Assembly: GCF_003481705.1 (NCBI RefSeq)
Contig: NZ_QULN01000001.1
Span: forward strand, 186,001-250,000
Direction of reading: 5' to 3'
DNA length: 64,000 nucleotides
DNA from: Butyricicoccus sp. OM04-18BH
GTDB lineage: Bacteria; Bacillota; Clostridia; Oscillospirales; Butyricicoccaceae
Both the position numbers and the translations under genes were made by a program. Each line of letters opens with the position of its first letter. Positions within the stretch are counted from its first letter, which is position 1. Shown here in pieces: positions 49,259 through 58,858 of this stretch. Under the pieces are notes generated by a model. The model ran no database searches and was not told the DNA's origin. It saw only the letters and a list, made by a program, of their open reading frames with translations.

Positions 49259-51689
49259 ATATATCGAAAACAACCTTGTCTGGAACCATGACGGGGAATG
49301 CTTCGCATACTATGAGCTTATCCCATACAACTACTCGTTTTTAAGTGTGGAACAGAAAGAAGCGGTACACGATGCGTTCCGTCAGCTTATCGCCCAGAAC
49401 AGGGACGGCAAGATACACGCCCTGCAGATCAGCACGGAATCCAGCATCCGTGCGGCGCAGGAGCGTTCCAAGGCGTATGCTTCCGGCAACCTGCGGGAAG
49501 CGGCGCTGCGCCGCATAGACGGACAGACGGAAGCCCTTGTCTCCATGATCGGGGAAAATCAGGTGGACTACCGGTTCTATATCGGCTTCAAGCTGCTGCT
49601 GAACGAGCAGGACAGCGGGAATATCGGCCGTCAGGCGGCAAATATCTTTTCCGGTTTCCTGCGGGATGTGAACCATACCCTGATGGGTGATTTCGCATCC
49701 ATGCCGAATGATGAAATACTGCGCTATCAGAAGATGGAAAAGCTGCTGGAAAGCAAGATTTCGCGCCGGTTTAAGGTGCGGCGGTTGGATAAGGATGATT
49801 TCGGCTATCTGCTGGAACACCTGTACGGGAAAAGCGGCACCGCGTATGAGGACTATGAATTTCATTTGCCCAAAAAGAAATTAAAGGGTGAAACGCTTGT
49901 CAAGCGGTACGACCTGATCAAGCCCACGCGCTGCCTGATGGAAGAATACGGGCGGTACCTGCGCATATCGCATGATGACTGTGAGGCGTATACTGCTTAT
50001 TTCACGATCTCGGATGTGGTCGGGGAGCTGGATTTCCCGTCGTCCGAGATTTTCTATTATCAGCAGCAGCAATTCACGTTCCCCGTCGATACCAGCATGA
50101 ATGTTGAGATCATCACCAACAAGAAAGCCCTGTCCACTGTCCGCAATAAGAAAAAGGAATTAAAGGATTTGGACAACCATGCGTGGGAAAGCGGGGACGA
50201 GACCAGCACATCAATTGCGGAAGCACTGGACAGTGTGAATGAGCTGGAAACCGAACTGGGGCAAAGCAAGGAAGCCATGTACAAGCTGTCCTATGTGGTG
50301 CGCGTCACCGCGCCGGACGAGGAAGAACTCAAGCGGCGGTGCAATGCGGTACGGGATTTCTACGACGATATGAACGTCAAGCTGGTGCGCCCGGTGGGTG
50401 ATATGATCGGCCTGCACCATGAGTTTATCCCGGCAAGTAAGCGGTATATGAACGACTATATCCAGTATGTTACGAGTGATTTCCTTGCGGGTCTCGGTTT
50501 CGGCGCGGCGCAGATGCTCGGGGAAAAGGACGGTATCTATCTTGCCTATGGCGTGGACACCGGCCGGAATGTGTATTTGCAGCCCGCGTTGGCCAGCCAG
50601 GGCGTGAAAGGCTCGGTCACAAACGCGCTGTCTGCGGCGTTCCTCGGCTCGCTCGGCGGCGGCAAGAGCTTTGCCAATAACCTGCTGGTGTATTACGCGG
50701 TGCTGTACGGCGCGCGGGCGCTGATCGTAGACCCGAAAGCGGAGCGCGGGAACTGGAAGCGTGATTTCCCTGAGATCGCGGACGAGATCAATATTGTCAA
50801 CCTGACCTCGGACGAGCGCAACCGTGGGATGCTGGACCCCTATGTCATCATGCGCCGCCCCAAGGACGCGGAAAGTCTTGCGATAGATATTCTCACGTTT
50901 TTAACCGGCATTTCCTCGCGGGATGGCAACCACTTCCCCATCCTGCGGCGGGCGGTGCGCACGGTCACGAACAGCAAACGGCGCGGCCTGTTCTGTGTCA
51001 TTGAGGAATTACGCAAAGAGGGTTCACCGCTTGCGGTGAGTATCGCAGACCATATTGAGAGCTTCACGGACTACGACTTTGCGCACCTGCTGTTTTCGGA
51101 TGGGAACATCAAAAAGTCCATCAGCCTTGAAAAGCAGCTCAATATCATACAGGTGGCCGATCTGGTGCTGCCGGACAAGGGTACTTCGTTTGAGGAATTT
51201 ACGACGATGGAGCTTTTGTCTGTCGCCATGCTCATTGTTATCAGCACCTTTGCGCTGGATTTCATCCATACGGACAGGAGCGTGTTCAAGATCGTGGATT
51301 TGGATGAAGCATGGTCGTTCCTGAACGTGGCGCAGGGCAAGACGCTGGCAAACAAGCTGGTACGTGCAGGCCGCGCCATGAATGCAGCGGTGTATTTCGT
51401 CACGCAGAACGCGGCAGACCTCGCGGACGAAAGTCTGAAAAACAATATCGGTCTGAAATTCGCGTTCCGCAGTACGGACATTGTGGAGATCAAAAAGACG
51501 CTGGAATTTTTCGGCCTTGACCCTGAGGACGAGGGTAACCAGAAGCGGCTGCGGAACCTCGAAAACGGACAATGTCTGATGCAGGACTTATACGGGCATG
51601 TGGGCGTCGTGCAGTTCCATCCGGTGTTTGCGGATTTCCTGCATGGGTTTGACACAAAGCCGCCGATGAAAGCCGGGGTGGCAGTATGA
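49242..51689 (+). CDS. tcpF: VirB4-like ATPase TcpF (Tn916 Orf16-like)
   Basis: An 815-residue ATPase. Residues 1-400 are the VirB4 N-terminal domain. Walker A GSLGGGKS lies near residues 469-476, and IVDPKAERGNW follows. Walker B reads KIVDLDEAWSFLNV near residue 685. It drives assembly or substrate transfer. It is unrelated in detail to the VirB4 of the first element, as expected for the Tn916 lineage. Confidence 0.94.
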   Translation: MQYPIKYIENNLVWNHDGECFAYYELIPYNYSFLSVEQKEAVHDAFRQLIAQNRDGKIHALQISTESSIRAAQERSKAYASGNLREAALRRIDGQTEALVSMIGENQVDYRFYIGFKLLLNEQDSGNIGRQAANIFSGFLRDVNHTLMGDFASMPNDEILRYQKMEKLLESKISRRFKVRRLDKDDFGYLLEHLYGKSGTAYEDYEFHLPKKKLKGETLVKRYDLIKPTRCLMEEYGRYLRISHDDCEAYTAYFTISDVVGELDFPSSEIFYYQQQQFTFPVDTSMNVEIITNKKALSTVRNKKKELKDLDNHAWESGDETSTSIAEALDSVNELETELGQSKEAMYKLSYVVRVTAPDEEELKRRCNAVRDFYDDMNVKLVRPVGDMIGLHHEFIPASKRYMNDYIQYVTSDFLAGLGFGAAQMLGEKDGIYLAYGVDTGRNVYLQPALASQGVKGSVTNALSAAFLGSLGGGKSFANNLLVYYAVLYGARALIVDPKAERGNWKRDFPEIADEINIVNLTSDERNRGMLDPYVIMRRPKDAESLAIDILTFLTGISSRDGNHFPILRRAVRTVTNSKRRGLFCVIEELRKEGSPLAVSIADHIESFTDYDFAHLLFSDGNIKKSISLEKQLNIIQVADLVLPDKGTSFEEFTTMELLSVAMLIVISTFALDFIHTDRSVFKIVDLDEAWSFLNVAQGKTLANKLVRAGRAMNAAVYFVTQNAADLADESLKNNIGLKFAFRSTDIVEIKKTLEFFGLDPEDEGNQKRLRNLENGQCLMQDLYGHVGVVQFHPVFADFLHGFDTKPPMKAGVAV

Positions 51690-54109
51690 CGTACGGGAGA
51701 TATAATTTCAGACAGATAAAGCGTACAGCGGTTGCCTTGCTGATGATAACGGCAATCGCTGTTTTGCTGTTTACTGCTTTTTGCCCGTCTGCGGGCGCGG
51801 TGGGGCTGGTGGATGATAGTGTGGATGCGGCGCACGAGTACAGCCGCTACCCGCTGGAAAATTACCAGCTTGACTTCTACGTTGACAACGGGTGGGATTG
51901 GCTGCCGTGGAACTGGATAGACGGCATCGGCAAGCAGGTCATGTACGGCCTGTACTGCATCACCAACTTTATCTGGACGATCAACCTGTATCTTTCCAAC
52001 GCATCCGGCTATCTGGTGCAGGAAGCATACGGGCTGGATTTTATTTCAGATGCGGCGGACGAGATCGGCCGGAACATTCAGTCTATCGCAGGCATTTCGC
52101 CCAGCGGACTTTCTTCGGATGGGTTTTATGCGGGATTCCTCCTGCTGATTATCCTGATTGTTGGCGCGTATGTGGCTTATGTTGGTCTGATAAAAAGGGA
52201 AACCACAAAGGCCGTACGCGCGGTGATGAACATGGTGATGATCTTCGTGCTGTCCGGTGCGCTGATCGCCTATGCGCCGGACTGTGTGAAGCGCCTGAAC
52301 GAGTTTTCCGAGGACGTCAGCACAGCGAGCCTTTCGGTTGGGACAAAGATCGTCCTGCCGGACGCGGAGAACAGCGGCGCGGACAGTGTGGATTTGATAC
52401 GGGACAGCCTGTTTTCCATCCAGGTAAAGCAGCCGTGGCTGCTTCTGCAATTCGGCGATACGGACACGGACGCGGTAGGCGAAGAACGCATTGATAACAT
52501 CCTATCCGCGAGCCCCAGTGAAAACAATGGCGAGGATCGGGAAAACGCAGTCAAGGCCGAGATCGAGGACAACGGGAATACAAACCTCACGGTTACGAAA
52601 ACGGTGAACCGGCTCGGCACAGTGTTTTTCCTGTTCCTGTTTAATATCGGCATTTCGGTGTTCGTGTTCCTGCTTACCGGCATGATGATCTTCTCGCAGG
52701 TGCTTTTCATCATCTATGCGATGTTCCTGCCGGTGTCGTTTGTGCTCAGCATGGCGCCGACGTTCGAGGGCAGCAGCAGGCGCGCGGTAATCAAGCTGTT
52801 CAATACGATCCTGGCGCGGGCGGGTATTACGCTTGTCATCACGGTGGCTTTCAGCATTTCCACGATGCTGTACCGCATTGCAAGCGGCTATCCGTTTTTT
52901 ATCATTGCGTTTTTGCAGGTGGTCGTGTTCGCGGGGATCTATTTCAAGCTGGGCGACCTGCTCAGCATATTCTCCCTCCATGACGACGGTGCCCGCGGCA
53001 TGGGCAGGTATATCATGCACCGCCCGCGGATGTTCCTGCACCATCAGCTTCACAGGCTCAACCGTACCATGCGCGCGGCGACGGCCAGCAGACCGAATGA
53101 TGGCGGCAGTGCGCAGAACAGCCGTTCCAGCAGCGCATCAGGGGGAGCATACCGGTACCGCAGTAACCGGCCGAACGGTGGAAGCAGCGGGGCATCACAG
53201 CCGGGTGCTGTACACAGTTTACCGGAAACATCTGCAAAGGAGATTACGTCTGGTGGGGTATCCCATACAGAGGGCTATGCGGATAAAGCCGTTTCGGCTG
53301 ATGCAGAGAACCGCAGACCGGATGCCCCTGCGGTTTATCTGCTTGGCGCAGCGCGGCAAGTATCCGGACAGTCCGAAACGGATATGCCGCGGCAGGCAGC
53401 AGATTCGGATAGTGCAGCGCCGGACAGTGCGCACAGGGCGACAGAAAGCAATGCGCGCCCGATGGCAGTCCCGGTTTCTCACAACTATGATATTTCGGAT
53501 AGGAAAAATATGAAACAGGCGGAGCAGTCGTCCATACACGCAAGGCCGGCCGTAGCAGCTCCAGCGGCAAAGCCGGTGCAGGAGGAAGGGCAGCGGACAG
53601 CGGCAAAACAGCCTGCCCCGCCACAGCAGGAGCGCCCTGTCAGCCCGGTACACAGTACAGAGACACAGCCGCATGAGCGTCCGGCAGCGGTGGCAGCGCC
53701 GAAACTCGTATCATCTACAGGTAATGCGTCAAGCAATCCAGCGCCGCACAAGCGTCCGCTGGCAGCACAGCCGGTAAGTACAGTCCAACAGGCCGCGCCG
53801 CAGACAGAAGCGGCAAAGCAGCCCGTCCATGTCGGGATCCGGAGGACGGATGCAGTAAACCGTCCGGCTGTGCGGCAGGACGCAGAGGGCAAGCCTGTTA
53901 TGCCTATGCAGGAAAACCATGCCGCGCGGGAACAGGACAAACCGGCGGTTTCGCGGCCTGCGGTGAAGGGTTCGGTTGTATCAAAGCGGGCTTCCGCAAA
54001 AGGGAAGGCGGGAAAGGCACAGCGGAAAAATGCTTCCTCTCCGAAAAACAGGGGGGATAGCAATACCAGCCGTACAGACAGCACGAAGGACGGGGGCGGC
54101 GGCAGATGA
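51686..54109 (+). CDS. CD3337/EF1877-family conjugation membrane protein (Tn916 Orf15-like)
   Basis: An 807-residue polytopic membrane protein coupled by ATGA to the ATPase. It has an N-terminal signal-like segment (AVALLMITAIAVLLFTAFC) and seven or eight further helices up to residue about 440 (for example GTVFFLFLFNIGISVFVFLL, IIAFLQVVVFAGIYF). Residues about 470-807 form a long Pro/Ala/Ser/Gln-rich disordered tail ending in a Lys-rich stretch. It is the VirB6-like channel of Tn916-type systems. The tail is unusually long and repetitive and probably reaches into the cytoplasm or through the wall. Confidence 0.9.
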   Translation: MTYGRYNFRQIKRTAVALLMITAIAVLLFTAFCPSAGAVGLVDDSVDAAHEYSRYPLENYQLDFYVDNGWDWLPWNWIDGIGKQVMYGLYCITNFIWTINLYLSNASGYLVQEAYGLDFISDAADEIGRNIQSIAGISPSGLSSDGFYAGFLLLIILIVGAYVAYVGLIKRETTKAVRAVMNMVMIFVLSGALIAYAPDCVKRLNEFSEDVSTASLSVGTKIVLPDAENSGADSVDLIRDSLFSIQVKQPWLLLQFGDTDTDAVGEERIDNILSASPSENNGEDRENAVKAEIEDNGNTNLTVTKTVNRLGTVFFLFLFNIGISVFVFLLTGMMIFSQVLFIIYAMFLPVSFVLSMAPTFEGSSRRAVIKLFNTILARAGITLVITVAFSISTMLYRIASGYPFFIIAFLQVVVFAGIYFKLGDLLSIFSLHDDGARGMGRYIMHRPRMFLHHQLHRLNRTMRAATASRPNDGGSAQNSRSSSASGGAYRYRSNRPNGGSSGASQPGAVHSLPETSAKEITSGGVSHTEGYADKAVSADAENRRPDAPAVYLLGAARQVSGQSETDMPRQAADSDSAAPDSAHRATESNARPMAVPVSHNYDISDRKNMKQAEQSSIHARPAVAAPAAKPVQEEGQRTAAKQPAPPQQERPVSPVHSTETQPHERPAAVAAPKLVSSTGNASSNPAPHKRPLAAQPVSTVQQAAPQTEAAKQPVHVGIRRTDAVNRPAVRQDAEGKPVMPMQENHAAREQDKPAVSRPAVKGSVVSKRASAKGKAGKAQRKNASSPKNRGDSNTSRTDSTKDGGGGR

Positions 54110-55107
54110 AACTGAAATATCTTGCGCTGCCCCTTGCAGGGCTGTTTGCCGCCTTTTTCTGCCTGCTCCTGTTGGTTGCCCTCCTGTTTGCATCAGACGA
54201 GGACGGCGGCAGGGGCGGCATTTACTATGGCGGCGCAAACCTGTCTGCCGAGGTGCTGGCGCACAGGCCGATGGTGGAGCGGTACGCGGCGCAGTACGGC
54301 ATTTCCGAGTACGTCGATGTCCTGCTTGCGATCATGCAGGTGGAATCCGGCGGTACGCTGGAGGACGTGATGCAGTCGTCAGAATCTATGGGCCTGCCGC
54401 CAAATTCTCTGGATACAGAAAGCTCAATCCGGCAGGGCTGTGAGTATTTCTCGGAGCTGCTTGCCAAGGCGGACCGGCTCGGCTGCGATCTGGACAGCGT
54501 GATACAGGCGTACAACTACGGCGGCGGGTTTCTGGATTATGTAGCGTCGCACGGCGGCAAGTACAGCTTCGAACTGGCGCAGGCGTTTGCAGAGGAAAAG
54601 TCCGGCGGGGTGCGTGTTACCTACAAGAATGAAATATCCATCGCGGAAAACGGCGGCTGGCGCTACAACTACGGCAATATGTTCTATGTCCGGCTGGTAT
54701 CGGAGTATTTGTATGCCGCACAGTTTGATAACGAGACCGTAAATGCGATCATGAATGAAGCACTGAAATACCAGGGCTGGGAATATGTCTACGGCGGTGC
54801 GTCCCCGACAACATCCTTTGACTGCTCCGGCCTGACGCAATGGTGTTATGGCGTGGCGGGTATCACGCTGCCGCGCACCGCACAGGCGCAGTATGACGTG
54901 ACCCGGCACATCCCGTTCGGGGACGCCCAGCCCGGCGATCTGGTGTTCTTTCAGGGGACGTATAACTGCGGCGATTATATCACGCACGTTGGGATTTATG
55001 TGGGCGATAACCGGATGTACCACGCAGGAAACCCGATCGGGTTTGCAGATTTGACCAGCGCCTATTGGCAGGCGCATCTGGTCTGTGCCGGACGGGTAGG
55101 ACAATGA
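54106..55107 (+). CDS. CwlT-like bifunctional peptidoglycan hydrolase (Tn916 Orf14-like)
   Basis: A 333-residue membrane-anchored enzyme, ATGA-coupled to the gene before. Residues 8-30 are a hydrophobic anchor. The lysozyme-like domain (about 45-190) carries catalytic Glu80 in AIMQVESGG. The NlpC/P60 domain (about 215-333) has Cys240 in SFDCSGLTQW and His in THVGIYVG. It opens the cell wall for the channel. The two-domain order equals ICEBs1 CwlT. Confidence 0.93.
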   Translation: MKLKYLALPLAGLFAAFFCLLLLVALLFASDEDGGRGGIYYGGANLSAEVLAHRPMVERYAAQYGISEYVDVLLAIMQVESGGTLEDVMQSSESMGLPPNSLDTESSIRQGCEYFSELLAKADRLGCDLDSVIQAYNYGGGFLDYVASHGGKYSFELAQAFAEEKSGGVRVTYKNEISIAENGGWRYNYGNMFYVRLVSEYLYAAQFDNETVNAIMNEALKYQGWEYVYGGASPTTSFDCSGLTQWCYGVAGITLPRTAQAQYDVTRHIPFGDAQPGDLVFFQGTYNCGDYITHVGIYVGDNRMYHAGNPIGFADLTSAYWQAHLVCAGRVGQ

Positions 55108-56033
55108 ATGACGAAAGGCAGGAAAATGATATGTTCCAGAATAGAAACAAAAGTCAGGAGAAACAGAAAAAACCGCGTGTCCTCAGCATTGGGACGCGGC
55201 GGCCGGTGGTGATCGCGCTGTGGGCGCTGCTTATCTGCGCGTTTGCTTTCGCGGTGTATAAGGATTTTACAGCGGTGGATACGCATACCGTCCATGAAAC
55301 GACGGTAGTGCAGGAGGAAGTCACGGACACGAATGCAATAGAGAGCTTTGTGACCAATTTCGCCAAGGTGTATTACTCATGGGAACAGTCTGCGGCTTCA
55401 ATAGAGCAGCGCACGGAAAATCTGAAATATTATCTCACGGACGAGCTGCTGACCCTGAACGTGGACACGGTGCGCAGTGATGTGCCGGTATCTTCTAAAG
55501 TGGAAGATGTGCAGATTTGGTCTGTGGAAGAAATTGGGGATAAAGTGTATAAAATTGTCTATTCTGTGTCGCAAAATGTCATAAACGGGGAGGAAAGCAG
55601 TGTTATAACGTCTGTTTATGAGGTTTCCGTGTATGTGGACGATGCGGGCGATATGGTCATCATCCAGAGCCCTACAATCACGGGCAAGCCCCAAAAGTCC
55701 GGCTACGTTCCTGAAACTGCCGAGCCGGACGGTACGGTATCCGCGGAAGAAACTACGGAGATCACAGAGTTTTTGACCACGTTTTTCACGCTGTACCCAA
55801 CGGCGACGGAACAGGAGCTTTCTTATTATGTCAGCGGTGGTGCGCTGCCGGTGATTGGGAACGACAGCTATGTGTTTGCGGGGCTGGTGAATCCGGTCTT
55901 TACCAAGAACGGCGATGCTGTGACGGCGAATGTGGCGGTGCAGTATCTTGACCAGCGGACGGGTATGACGCAGGTGTCGCAGTTTACGTTGCATCTGCGG
56001 CAGGTTGAGGGGAATTGGAAAATCAGTTGTTAA
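55104..56033 (+). CDS. tcpC: TcpC family conjugal transfer protein (Tn916 Orf13-like)
   Basis: A 309-residue bitopic protein from the ATG at 55104 (overlapping the hydrolase stop as ATGA). One transmembrane helix lies at about residues 35-52 (VVIALWALLICAFAFAVY). The outside part has two NTF2-like domains (about 75-185 and 215-309) as known for TcpC, which localises to the membrane and contacts the hydrolase and channel. An intrinsic terminator follows, so it ends the transfer operon. Confidence 0.92.
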   Translation: MNDERQENDMFQNRNKSQEKQKKPRVLSIGTRRPVVIALWALLICAFAFAVYKDFTAVDTHTVHETTVVQEEVTDTNAIESFVTNFAKVYYSWEQSAASIEQRTENLKYYLTDELLTLNVDTVRSDVPVSSKVEDVQIWSVEEIGDKVYKIVYSVSQNVINGEESSVITSVYEVSVYVDDAGDMVIIQSPTITGKPQKSGYVPETAEPDGTVSAEETTEITEFLTTFFTLYPTATEQELSYYVSGGALPVIGNDSYVFAGLVNPVFTKNGDAVTANVAVQYLDQRTGMTQVSQFTLHLRQVEGNWKISC

Positions 56034-56041
56034 TATTAGAA

Positions 56042-56077
56042 AAACCATCCGTCCAATGGGCGGATGGTTTCCTTTTT
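56042..56077 (+). terminator. rho-independent terminator of the transfer operon
   Basis: AAACCATCCG (56042-56051) / CGGATGGTTT (56061-56070) followed by CCTTTTT. It lies between the end of tcpC and the convergent secreted-protein gene and can serve both directions. Confidence 0.85.
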
Positions 56078-56078
56078 A

Positions 56079-56519
56079 TCAGTCATAGCTGATTTTACCG
56101 TTCTTATCACAGGTTATAGACATAGTGAGTTTTTTCCCGCCTGCATAATTGAAAGTGCAGTAGCCGGATACTTTGTTCCCCGACCGCGACGAATCGCCGG
56201 AATAACCATACGAGGAGGAAGCGGACCAGCTATCGGCCGTTGCCTTAGAAGTTACAGTATCATACTGAAATGTTCCATTCAAATAGAACGTGCCGATATA
56301 GGTGTTTCCATGATAAGCATCAGCTTTAGATGTTGCGGTTTTCTGATAAATGGCTCTGGTTGCTGCTTCGGGAACATACTCAGTTAGCGTTACTTTCAGG
56401 TAATAGCCGTCTCCACAATCAATAATTGTGGTGTTGGAAACATCAGCAGCAAAGGCTGGAATTGTAAAACATACAAGCATAAGAACTGCTAAAACTATGG
56501 AACAAATACGCTTTTTCAA
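56079..56519 (-). CDS. small secreted protein, unknown
   Basis: A 146-residue secreted protein with a clear signal peptide (MKKRICSIVLAVLMLVCFT, cleavage at AFA-AD). The mature part is Ser/Thr/Tyr/Gly-rich and beta-prone (YYLKVTLTEYVPEAATRAI, GTFYLNGTFQYDTVTSKATA, YCTFNYAGGKKLTMSITC) with two cysteines that could pair. It has no anchor. It is last in a minus-strand operon behind a membrane protein and a PadR regulator and could be an effector peptide, a sensor or an antimicrobial. Confidence 0.75.
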   Translation of the reverse strand: MKKRICSIVLAVLMLVCFTIPAFAADVSNTTIIDCGDGYYLKVTLTEYVPEAATRAIYQKTATSKADAYHGNTYIGTFYLNGTFQYDTVTSKATADSWSASSSYGYSGDSSRSGNKVSGYCTFNYAGGKKLTMSITCDKNGKISYD

Positions 56520-56530
56520 AATGAAGCCTC

Positions 56531-56926
56531 CTAATTTTCTAACATTTCATCAGAAATAAGTTGCCCGTCGCTTTCTGTGTTAGAACGAGTAAAATAGAAA
56601 TCTCCGCGTATAACTTGCTGTGCATGTATGTAATATGCAGCCAGCAATAGTAACAATACGATTAAAATGCCTATTACGAGAGTAATGACAAATCGATGCT
56701 TGCGCTTGCTAACAGCAATTTCAGTCTCGTCAACGCTTTCCAGCAGTTGTTCTGCAATCTGCTCAGGATTACCAACTTTTGCACATAGTTCGTTGTATGA
56801 CAATTCCGAATAAGCCGATAATTCCTGTTTCAATCCGTTCAATAACTTGGAGCGTGTTGCTTTAGAACAGATTAGTTTGCGGGAAACTGCACGTACATAT
56901 TGACGCACAATCTTATCCTCCATCAT
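56531..56926 (-). CDS. membrane protein with DUF1700-like N-terminus, PadR partner
   Basis: A 131-residue protein with a helical cytoplasmic domain (LLNGLKQELSAYSELSYNEL, AKVGNPEQIAEQLLESVDE), one transmembrane helix (FVITLVIGILIVLLLLLAAY), and a short outside tail. The PEQIAEQLL motif is typical of DUF1700/HAAS-type proteins that work with PadR repressors. It overlaps padR by four bases, so the two are coupled. Confidence 0.8.
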   Translation of the reverse strand: MMEDKIVRQYVRAVSRKLICSKATRSKLLNGLKQELSAYSELSYNELCAKVGNPEQIAEQLLESVDETEIAVSKRKHRFVITLVIGILIVLLLLLAAYYIHAQQVIRGDFYFTRSNTESDGQLISDEMLEN

Positions 56927-57300
56927 GCGTTGCCACCTCCGGTGTTTTGATGAATTTGCTGTATCGCTTTAGACATTTCAGCATAAACGGCCTCTATCTG
57001 TCGCAAATACGATATCCCATCGGAAGTGATTTCGTAATACTGGCGGACACGGTTATCGTCTGAAATCGCTTTTTGGCCTTCGCACACATACCCTTGAGAT
57101 AACAGGCGTTGGATTACAGGATAGAGCAGAGAAATAGTATATCTGCCATCACTGCGTTTAGATATCTCTCGCATCATCTCATAGACATACATTGGTTGCT
57201 CAGATAGCAACAAAAGCACGAGCAAGGGATTCAATGCGCGTTTGAAGTAATCTGCAAAGGAGTGGCCAGTATCCTTGGTAGATTTGCTTTCCTTTTTCAT
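56923..57300 (-). CDS. PadR family transcriptional regulator
   Basis: A 125-residue winged-helix regulator from the ATG at 57300; an in-frame ATG 15 bases earlier lacks a good site. The PadR core reads RALNPLLVLLLLSEQPMYVY, EMMREISKRSDGRYTISLLY and VIQRLLSQGYVCEGQKAI. It probably represses its own operon and the divergent secreted-protein and ABC genes through the shared 200-bp intergenic region. Confidence 0.9.
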   Translation of the reverse strand: MKKESKSTKDTGHSFADYFKRALNPLLVLLLLSEQPMYVYEMMREISKRSDGRYTISLLYPVIQRLLSQGYVCEGQKAISDDNRVRQYYEITSDGISYLRQIEAVYAEMSKAIQQIHQNTGGGNA

Positions 57301-57325
57301 GGCGCCACCAAACATGTTTGTTGAA

Positions 57326-57357
57326 ATTATACTATCACATCATTTCAGTTTCGTCAA
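57326..57357 (-). promoter_or_regulatory. minus-strand promoter of the PadR operon
   Basis: Read on the minus strand, TTGACG (complement of 57352-57357) is followed by TATAAT (complement of 57326-57331). The spacing is 20 bp, or 17 bp if TAGTAT is used as the -10. It is ten base pairs from the -35 of the plus-strand promoter. Confidence 0.55.
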
Positions 57358-57366
57358 TATTTAGTA

Positions 57367-57395
57367 TTGCTTAATAATTTGCATTTATATATAAT
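57367..57395 (+). promoter_or_regulatory. promoter of the secreted-protein/ABC operon
   Basis: TTGCTT (57367-57372), 17-bp spacer, TATAAT (57390-57395). Start of transcription would be near 57402, giving a leader of about 97 bases before the ATG at 57499. It is back to back with the padR promoter, so a PadR bound here could control both. Confidence 0.75.
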
Positions 57396-57498
57396 TGGAT
57401 TATCAAATTACATCATATAAAACAGTTTTTTACAAAGGGGTGATAGAAGAATATACTTTAGGAAGATTTACTATCTAATCGAGAAAGAAGGGTGAAGT

Positions 57499-57924
57499 AT
57501 GTATAGTAAATGTAAAAGAATGGTTGGTTTATTACTGATCTGTGTCCTTGCATTGGGAGTTTCAGCCGCTGCGTTTGAAACGCAGATAGAGCCTCGTGAT
57601 AATTGGCATGATTATACCGGTGAGCTTCCGGCGGATACTGGTGATGTGGAAGTTTCAACAGTTAAAAAGGCATATACAAACAACTATTTTGCTGTGTCTT
57701 GCAAATCATCGCGATCCGGATTAGGTTCTGTAAATGTTTGGACTGAAACCGGTTGGGGGGTAAATGCTTCATCTCCCAATCACCCCATTACCGCAAATGG
57801 AATAATTAATAATGTGAATTATACTAACAAACCGTCTATTCAAACTGAAGTCACACTGAATATTGATAATAATAGCGTTACCTCTACCACTTATCCAATT
57901 GAGGGTAGGTGGTCTCCATACTAA
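57499..57924 (+). CDS. small secreted protein, DUF2712-like (possible transporter cargo)
   Basis: A 141-residue exported protein behind AAAGAAGGGTGAAGT. A signal peptide (MYSKCKRMVGLLLICVLALG, cleavage near AAA-FE) precedes a Tyr/Asn/Ser/Thr-rich mature part of about 115 residues. The mature part shows KKAYTNNYFAVSCKSSRSGL and VNYTNKPSIQTEVTLNIDNN. Its size and companion ABC genes recall DUF2712 proteins, which I know only as secreted Firmicute proteins of unknown role. It could be a bacteriocin-like or signalling protein. It is AT-rich, like the rest of this cassette. Confidence 0.7.
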   Translation: MYSKCKRMVGLLLICVLALGVSAAAFETQIEPRDNWHDYTGELPADTGDVEVSTVKKAYTNNYFAVSCKSSRSGLGSVNVWTETGWGVNASSPNHPITANGIINNVNYTNKPSIQTEVTLNIDNNSVTSTTYPIEGRWSPY

Positions 57925-57981
57925 GCGTATTGCTATTATGAATTTAAGTTAAACGTATTGTATAACATATTATATGAAGAT

Positions 57982-58017
57982 ACCTTGGGGAGTGCTTATA
58001 TGGCGACTTCCCAAGGT
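57982..58017 (+). terminator. attenuator-like hairpin before the ABC genes
   Basis: ACCTTGGGGAGT (57982-57993) / ACTTCCCAAGGT (58006-58017), 12 bp with one G-T pair, followed by TATTTATG. It separates the secreted-protein gene from the transporter genes and probably lets the first gene be expressed at a higher level than the others. Confidence 0.65.
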
Positions 58018-58033
58018 TATTTATGAGGTTAAT

Positions 58034-58858
58034 ATGAGTTGCTTAAGAATAGATATCAAAAGGTTATATAATTCAATTACTGTAAGGATAGTTTTGGGTG
58101 TGCTGTTTTTTTTAGCAATTGTAGATCCCTTATATTCTCGTTTTTTAACGCTTGATTCTATGTTTGCTTCATACTATGGAATCAACGCTTACCAGTATTG
58201 GCTTTTCAACTTTCCCGGTGGCATTGGATTTAAAGTTTATCATGCACTGTTTTTACTTCTTCCTGTATTATCGACTGGTTTTATTCTATTTTATGATCAG
58301 AAAACCTCTTTCAAAATATATAACATTGTTAAACAAGGTAGAGCAATATATTTGACTTCCAAGGTTATATCTGTGTTTCTTGTTACAATGGTAAACTCAA
58401 TTGTCTCTTTTTCTATAAATATTTTAATAACATTTTCCATATTTCCACAAAATTCGATCATGACAGATGTCTATCGGATGTTTATTCCTATTGAACATTC
58501 TGCAGCAAATTTTTTTTACGAAATTTCACCTGTTTTATCAGCAGTTTTTTTCGCATTTTTAAATTCCCTGGCACTGTCTGTATTGGCGGCTTTAACTGTT
58601 ATTATACATATGATATTTAGATTTCCAAACATATATGTGGCTTTTTTCGTTCCCTCTATTTTATGCCTATTAATAACTTATGGAAGTGACTTTTTACTAC
58701 CTAAACGTTTTGTCTTACGAAATTTTTTGCAGCCGTTGAATTCGTGTTACGAAGGAGCTGCGCAGCTTAAGGACATACTATTGGTTTTAAGTGGATATTT
58801 TATTCTCGAAATATTATTATTTACGATTGCTTATAGAAGAAATAGGGATATAATATGA
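58034..58858 (+). CDS. ABC-type membrane protein (permease candidate 1)
   Basis: A 274-residue polytopic protein; the ATG at 58034 follows TGAGGTTAAT and replaces an earlier ATG that lies in the hairpin. About six helices are visible (for example VRIVLGVLFFLAIVDPLY, VYHALFLLLPVLSTGFILFY, LAALTVIIHMIFRFP). The layout fits ABC-2-type permeases. It overlaps the next gene by four bases. It is very AT-rich. Confidence 0.75.
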   Translation: MSCLRIDIKRLYNSITVRIVLGVLFFLAIVDPLYSRFLTLDSMFASYYGINAYQYWLFNFPGGIGFKVYHALFLLLPVLSTGFILFYDQKTSFKIYNIVKQGRAIYLTSKVISVFLVTMVNSIVSFSINILITFSIFPQNSIMTDVYRMFIPIEHSAANFFYEISPVLSAVFFAFLNSLALSVLAALTVIIHMIFRFPNIYVAFFVPSILCLLITYGSDFLLPKRFVLRNFLQPLNSCYEGAAQLKDILLVLSGYFILEILLFTIAYRRNRDII